Below are positions 60,761-64,000 of a DNA stretch of 64,000 nt, piece by piece. Position numbers and translations under genes: made by a program. Source of the stretch: Sarcocystis neurona (Eukaryota; Apicomplexa; Conoidasida; Eucoccidiorida; Sarcocystidae). The notes under the pieces are model-generated. The model was given only the letters and a program-made list of their open reading frames with translations, was not told the origin of the DNA and did not search any database. Position 1 is the stretch's first letter. Each line of letters opens with the position of its first letter. The stretch covers positions 3,579,434 to 3,643,433 of the forward strand of contig KL647291.1 in NCBI GenBank assembly GCA_000727475.1, written 5' to 3'.

Positions 60761-61066
60761 CTGAACGTGTTCTCCTCGTTCGCTCGACTCTACTCTTAAA
60801 ATAGAGCACGCATCCCCTTGTAGCTTCCATGTCCGGCGACTGTTTTTTCGTAATAGCTGGACGTACAAGAGCGTTCCGTCGTTCCATTTTTGATCCGCCC
60901 CAGATAGTACTCCTCCATAAATACAACGCTGTTCGTTGCTCTCACCATAACCTCGCGCTACCAGTGGCATACAGATAGCCACACCCTCCTTGTTCCACTT
61001 CATTAGAATACCACCCCAACATTCCAGACGAATCACCCTGACTTCGGAACTTCCTGGTGACGTCAT
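60761..61066 (-). CDS. Probable exon (102 codons), unidentified minus-strand gene
   Basis: It starts at an ATG at 61066, directly after an acceptor-like TTCGCAG, and ends in phase 0 at CAG|GTAGTG (60761). The translation is balanced and reads like a beta-rich folded domain: VRVIRLECWGGILMKWNKEG, then AICMPLVARGYGESNEQRCI, then KWNDGTLLYVQLLRKNSRR. It could be a first exon or an internal one. It may belong with the exons at 60145-59728, since phase 0 matches the acceptor at 60145. Family not recognised. Confidence 0.45.
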
Positions 61067-61864
61067 CTGCGAATAGAGTCTTTAGGATTTTGTTTCACTG
61101 TGGTTGCATTATGCAGAACAATAGCACACCAGTCGTTGTTCTTCCCTCTTGCATAGCTACACGTCTTTCCAGTCGCTGTGAATCAAACATACGTCAGAAA
61201 CAATGTATGTCATTCTTCGCAAGAACGTTTTCAGCACAGCTTAAGAAACGTAGGAAAACGTCTCCAAACTTTTCCTAAACTCTCACTTTAAAAAGGTTTG
61301 CCACATGCTTGAAAAGTTCATTGCAACCCCTGCACCCTATGCCGCCCACCACGCTCTTTATAGTGGCCGTCTTTGTACAAACCCCGCGTCCGTCTACTAC
61401 GAAGTCATTCGATAACCAGATCACACCACCCACGCACTGCACGCTACCTCATAAGGCGCAGCCTATGAAAAAGAAACACCCCTCGCGACCGTAGTTCGCA
61501 CCTCTTGAAAAGGTCTGCATAAAATCTCAGCCTACTACTTTGCTGTTGCAGTTCCGCGCGTACCTCAGAGGCCATGTAATGCTGGCGCACGTGGTTAGTA
61601 ACACTTCATCGGGAAAGCTCACGGAGAATAGAACGCCTTTTTTGGAAAGTAGCCCATCCGCTATGGGACAACTTCACGAAGATGACGAAAAGTCATGTTC
61701 GTTCCATGTTAAGAAGCCAGCTGTTTTCCGCACAGCCCCCTAATAGGTCGGTTCAACCTTCGCTTGTGCCTTGTCTTCGAATAAAAGCAACCCCATCCCC
61801 AGTAGATAAAAAGCAGAAGCATTCCCTTGTGCGCTACTGGCACAATGACGTTCCTCTTTGTCTC

Positions 61865-63093
61865 CTAAGTTGACAGAATATCGTAGTGACCAGGACGGTA
61901 CAGTAAGTGAATCTGCGGTTTCTGTGATTCCGGAAAAACGTGATGCGCTGGGAAAGACACACCAAAGAACACAACGCAGCGTTTATATACCTCGCCACGG
62001 CGTGATCCGCAATGAAAAGGTACTTCGAGCCAGGGTGCATCGGGACGAGTGAGGATAATGCATACGTCGTTGTTCACTAACGCCTACAGGCCAGCCACCA
62101 CGCTCTTACACTGCACGGCTACTGAGCAGGGTTCGTGTGCTGATTAATATCTTTTTCGAGGTGAAACACATAGAGATGGAATCAAATATTGCACTAGATG
62201 GTACTTTTACTGCATGGGACACGTTGTAGAAAAATTATTCAGAATTTATCTAAACAGCTTCGCACGGAACTTCGCCAACCCCCTGCAGAACTGGTTTCCG
62301 GATTTTGTATTACTGGCAATTTCACGAACGAGTGCTGCAACTGTGTCAGGGCTGCGTCGGCAATCCTATCGCCGGTTGACCAGCCTTTGTTGTAAAAAGC
62401 TCTTGAATCGTAACACTATTCCTTTACCGCCATTCGGTGACATGCTACCTAGAAAAACACAGTCTACGGACTTTACTATGTGCGCGAAACGTGTACCTAT
62501 CTTCTGAAAGGGTGAAGGCCGCTAGGACACCGATTTGTGCACTGACTTGTTCGACAAGCAGTGGTCTACATATCCGTGTGGCGGAGCCGCGGCCGCCTGT
62601 GTGCGTGAGGCAAGCTACGACGGTTTCTTCACGAGGAAGCTGGCATAACAGCAGAGTCAGTCCTCGTCCACTGAAACAGACTACCCGACGAAGTGAAGCA
62701 TATTACGGTGTGCCGCCCGCCCACGCTCACTGCAATCTCTTCTAGACACAAACTCCATCTCCTGCCGAGTCATCTACTGCTTACAAGGCTTGTGAGCGCC
62801 AGTGCAGAAGCGACCCTCTTTTTCACTGGTAAAATTTCCACGTTTCTTCGTCTTACTCGGGTTCACTCCGGGCGACCGATCGAAATAGATGATTTCCACA
62901 GGCACTTGCGTCATAGCAGTTAGTGCGTTGATTTGCAGCTGCTCCGCAGCCACCCACATGGGGTCGACTTCATGCTTGCAGAATTCCTCTACCGTCGCGT
63001 AAGAGGTCAAGAACGGCAGATACAACTCGCTGTTGAGCTTCATGTGCGTAGAAACAAGTAGTCTACACGCAAGAACAGACACATCCACAAAAT
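61865..63093 (-). CDS. Otubain-type deubiquitinase (peptidase C65), 3' exons only
   Basis: Otubains hydrolyse ubiquitin chains in the cytosol and nucleus. Two terminal exons are clear: 63093-62857 and 61947-61865, joined in phase 1 (donor CCGA|GTAAGA, acceptor CTTTCCCAG). The first gives VLACRLLVSTHMKLNSELYL, then ATVEEFCKHEVDPMWVAAEQ, INALTAMTQVPVEIIYFDR, aligned with the OTUB1 segment around its conserved EFC..EV.PM motif. The second gives FPESQKPQIHLLYRPGHYDI and the stop, which contains the catalytic His of the RPGHYDIL motif. The catalytic Cys (DGNCFYR) and N-terminal half lie upstream. I did not find them between 63094 and 64000, so they are probably outside the window or in exons I missed. 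The preceding exon must end in phase 1. Confidence 0.88.
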
Positions 63094-64000
63094 CTAGTAA
63101 TTCGTGTTCCTAATTATACACATATATAACATGTTATAATGTAACGGAATCACTGTCACCGTACATGCGCGACTTCAGGTCATACCGTGAACTTCGCGGC
63201 ACAGTGGTGTGCAGATACATGCAGAGACGTAGACGTGACGTAATGGACATGGAATCGGACGCACTGAAAGCGTCCTTCTACTTGTTCCGGTTGTCGGTTG
63301 AACAAGACCAAAATTCAGCTCTAGCCTTGGCTCATCATAAAAAATCACTTCACTTACCCCCATGGAAACTTCAATCCGAGATTTACCACCACACGGAGTA
63401 CACGCAATGCGCAAAACGCCTTCCACAGATAAGCTGCTCATCCGCCACATATCCCGTGACGCGACGACACTAGCAAGGACGCTCAGCCAAACTGCAGTCA
63501 AACTGCAGTACAGATTATTGGCAGGTGAGCTCCTGGTTTAACAGTGTGTCCCCCGTCACTGCAGTAGAGGGTGTCAGATACCCATAAATTGGAAAACACA
63601 CTACAGCTTGAGCGGCAATGCTATTCAAATAAGGTTGTTGACGAGCTCCAGCGACCCATGCATCTTCAACAAAGATACCAGGCTCCTCGTGTTGTAGCTT
63701 TATAATGTCGCTACAAAATTCGTGTGCACGCCGGTGCAAAACACTTTAGTTCTTGTATACGTACATGTACATACAGGGATTAGTAAGTGCATATGGAAAG
63801 CACATTTCTAAGTTCAACGACACTTCTGCCAAGAATGTGAAGCTTGAACATTTCCAATGACTCGCAAAAAAAAACGATACAGCGTGCAGGACAAGTTACG
63901 AAAGAGTCACACGCCGATCAGAAAACACCCCCAGTTCCCGCTTGAAGCATGCCATGTCCAACAGCGGTGACACCCGTACCTAGTTCGCATTACAGAGAGT
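63094..64000. other. Upstream part of the otubain gene, exons unresolved
   Basis: Probably intron and possibly small exons of the otubain gene. One candidate on the minus strand at about 63469-63381 (RDMWRMSSLSVEGVLRIA) ends at CCGTGTGGTG|GTAAAT in the right phase, but it does not resemble the expected otubain segment. Another open stretch is at about 63700-63515. Neither contains the DGNC motif. Confidence 0.35.

Noticed and set aside
1..64000. CRISPR arrays, bacterial operons, insertion sequences or prophage
   Set aside because: No regular repeat-spacer structure, no transposase or integrase motifs, and intron-rich genes with GT-AG sites show a eukaryotic nuclear genome.

Overview
The window looks like nuclear DNA of a coccidian apicomplexan, most likely Eimeria or a close relative such as Cyclospora. 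Three things point there. The first is the very dense CAG/GCA trinucleotide repeats that run through coding exons and give Ala, Gln and Ser runs. The second is intron-rich genes with ordinary GT-AG splice sites and many long introns. The third is the change from a CAG-rich segment (about 10-28 kb) to a CAG-poor segment (about 28-64 kb), which resembles the repeat-rich/repeat-poor chromosome segmentation known from Eimeria. The genus is an inference; no marker gene fixes it. Nothing bacterial, viral or CRISPR-like is visible, and I found no rRNA or tRNA gene.

Layout. (1) 1-6.95 kb: no gene I can support apart from possible 3' exons of the next gene; AT-rich alternating purine-pyrimidine tracts and a 71-bp tandem duplication. 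(2) 6.95-17.0 kb, minus strand: a very large gene for a RAP-domain (FASTK-like, heptatricopeptide type) putative organellar RNA-binding protein. Four exons join in phase to at least 1,953 residues, and the last RAP exon is not located. (3) 17.0-26.5 kb: CAG-rich DNA with only weak gene candidates. (4) 26.54-28.31 kb, plus strand: an intronless TFIIS transcription elongation factor with complete N-terminal, central and zinc-ribbon domains. (5) 28.3-33.2 kb: nothing supported. (6) 33.2-48.5 kb, plus strand: a 15-exon gene for a Sel1-repeat protein of 1,018 residues. Every exon junction keeps the frame, and two exons are only 33 bp. (7) 52.9-55.0 kb, minus strand: an intronless 712-residue orphan protein with an N-terminal hydrophobic segment. 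(8) 56.2-61.1 kb, minus strand: several coding-looking exons of unidentified gene(s). (9) 61.9-63.1 kb, minus strand: the two 3'-terminal exons of an otubain-type (peptidase C65) deubiquitinase; its upstream exons are not resolved.

The genes do not form an operon or an obvious pathway. They are independent nuclear genes for organellar RNA metabolism, RNA polymerase II elongation, protein-protein scaffolding and ubiquitin removal. I found no convincing new biological system. The most interesting items are the Sel1 gene's in-frame micro-exons, the giant low-complexity RAP protein, two-copy tandem duplications with 70-91 bp periods, and the recurring alternating purine-pyrimidine tracts.
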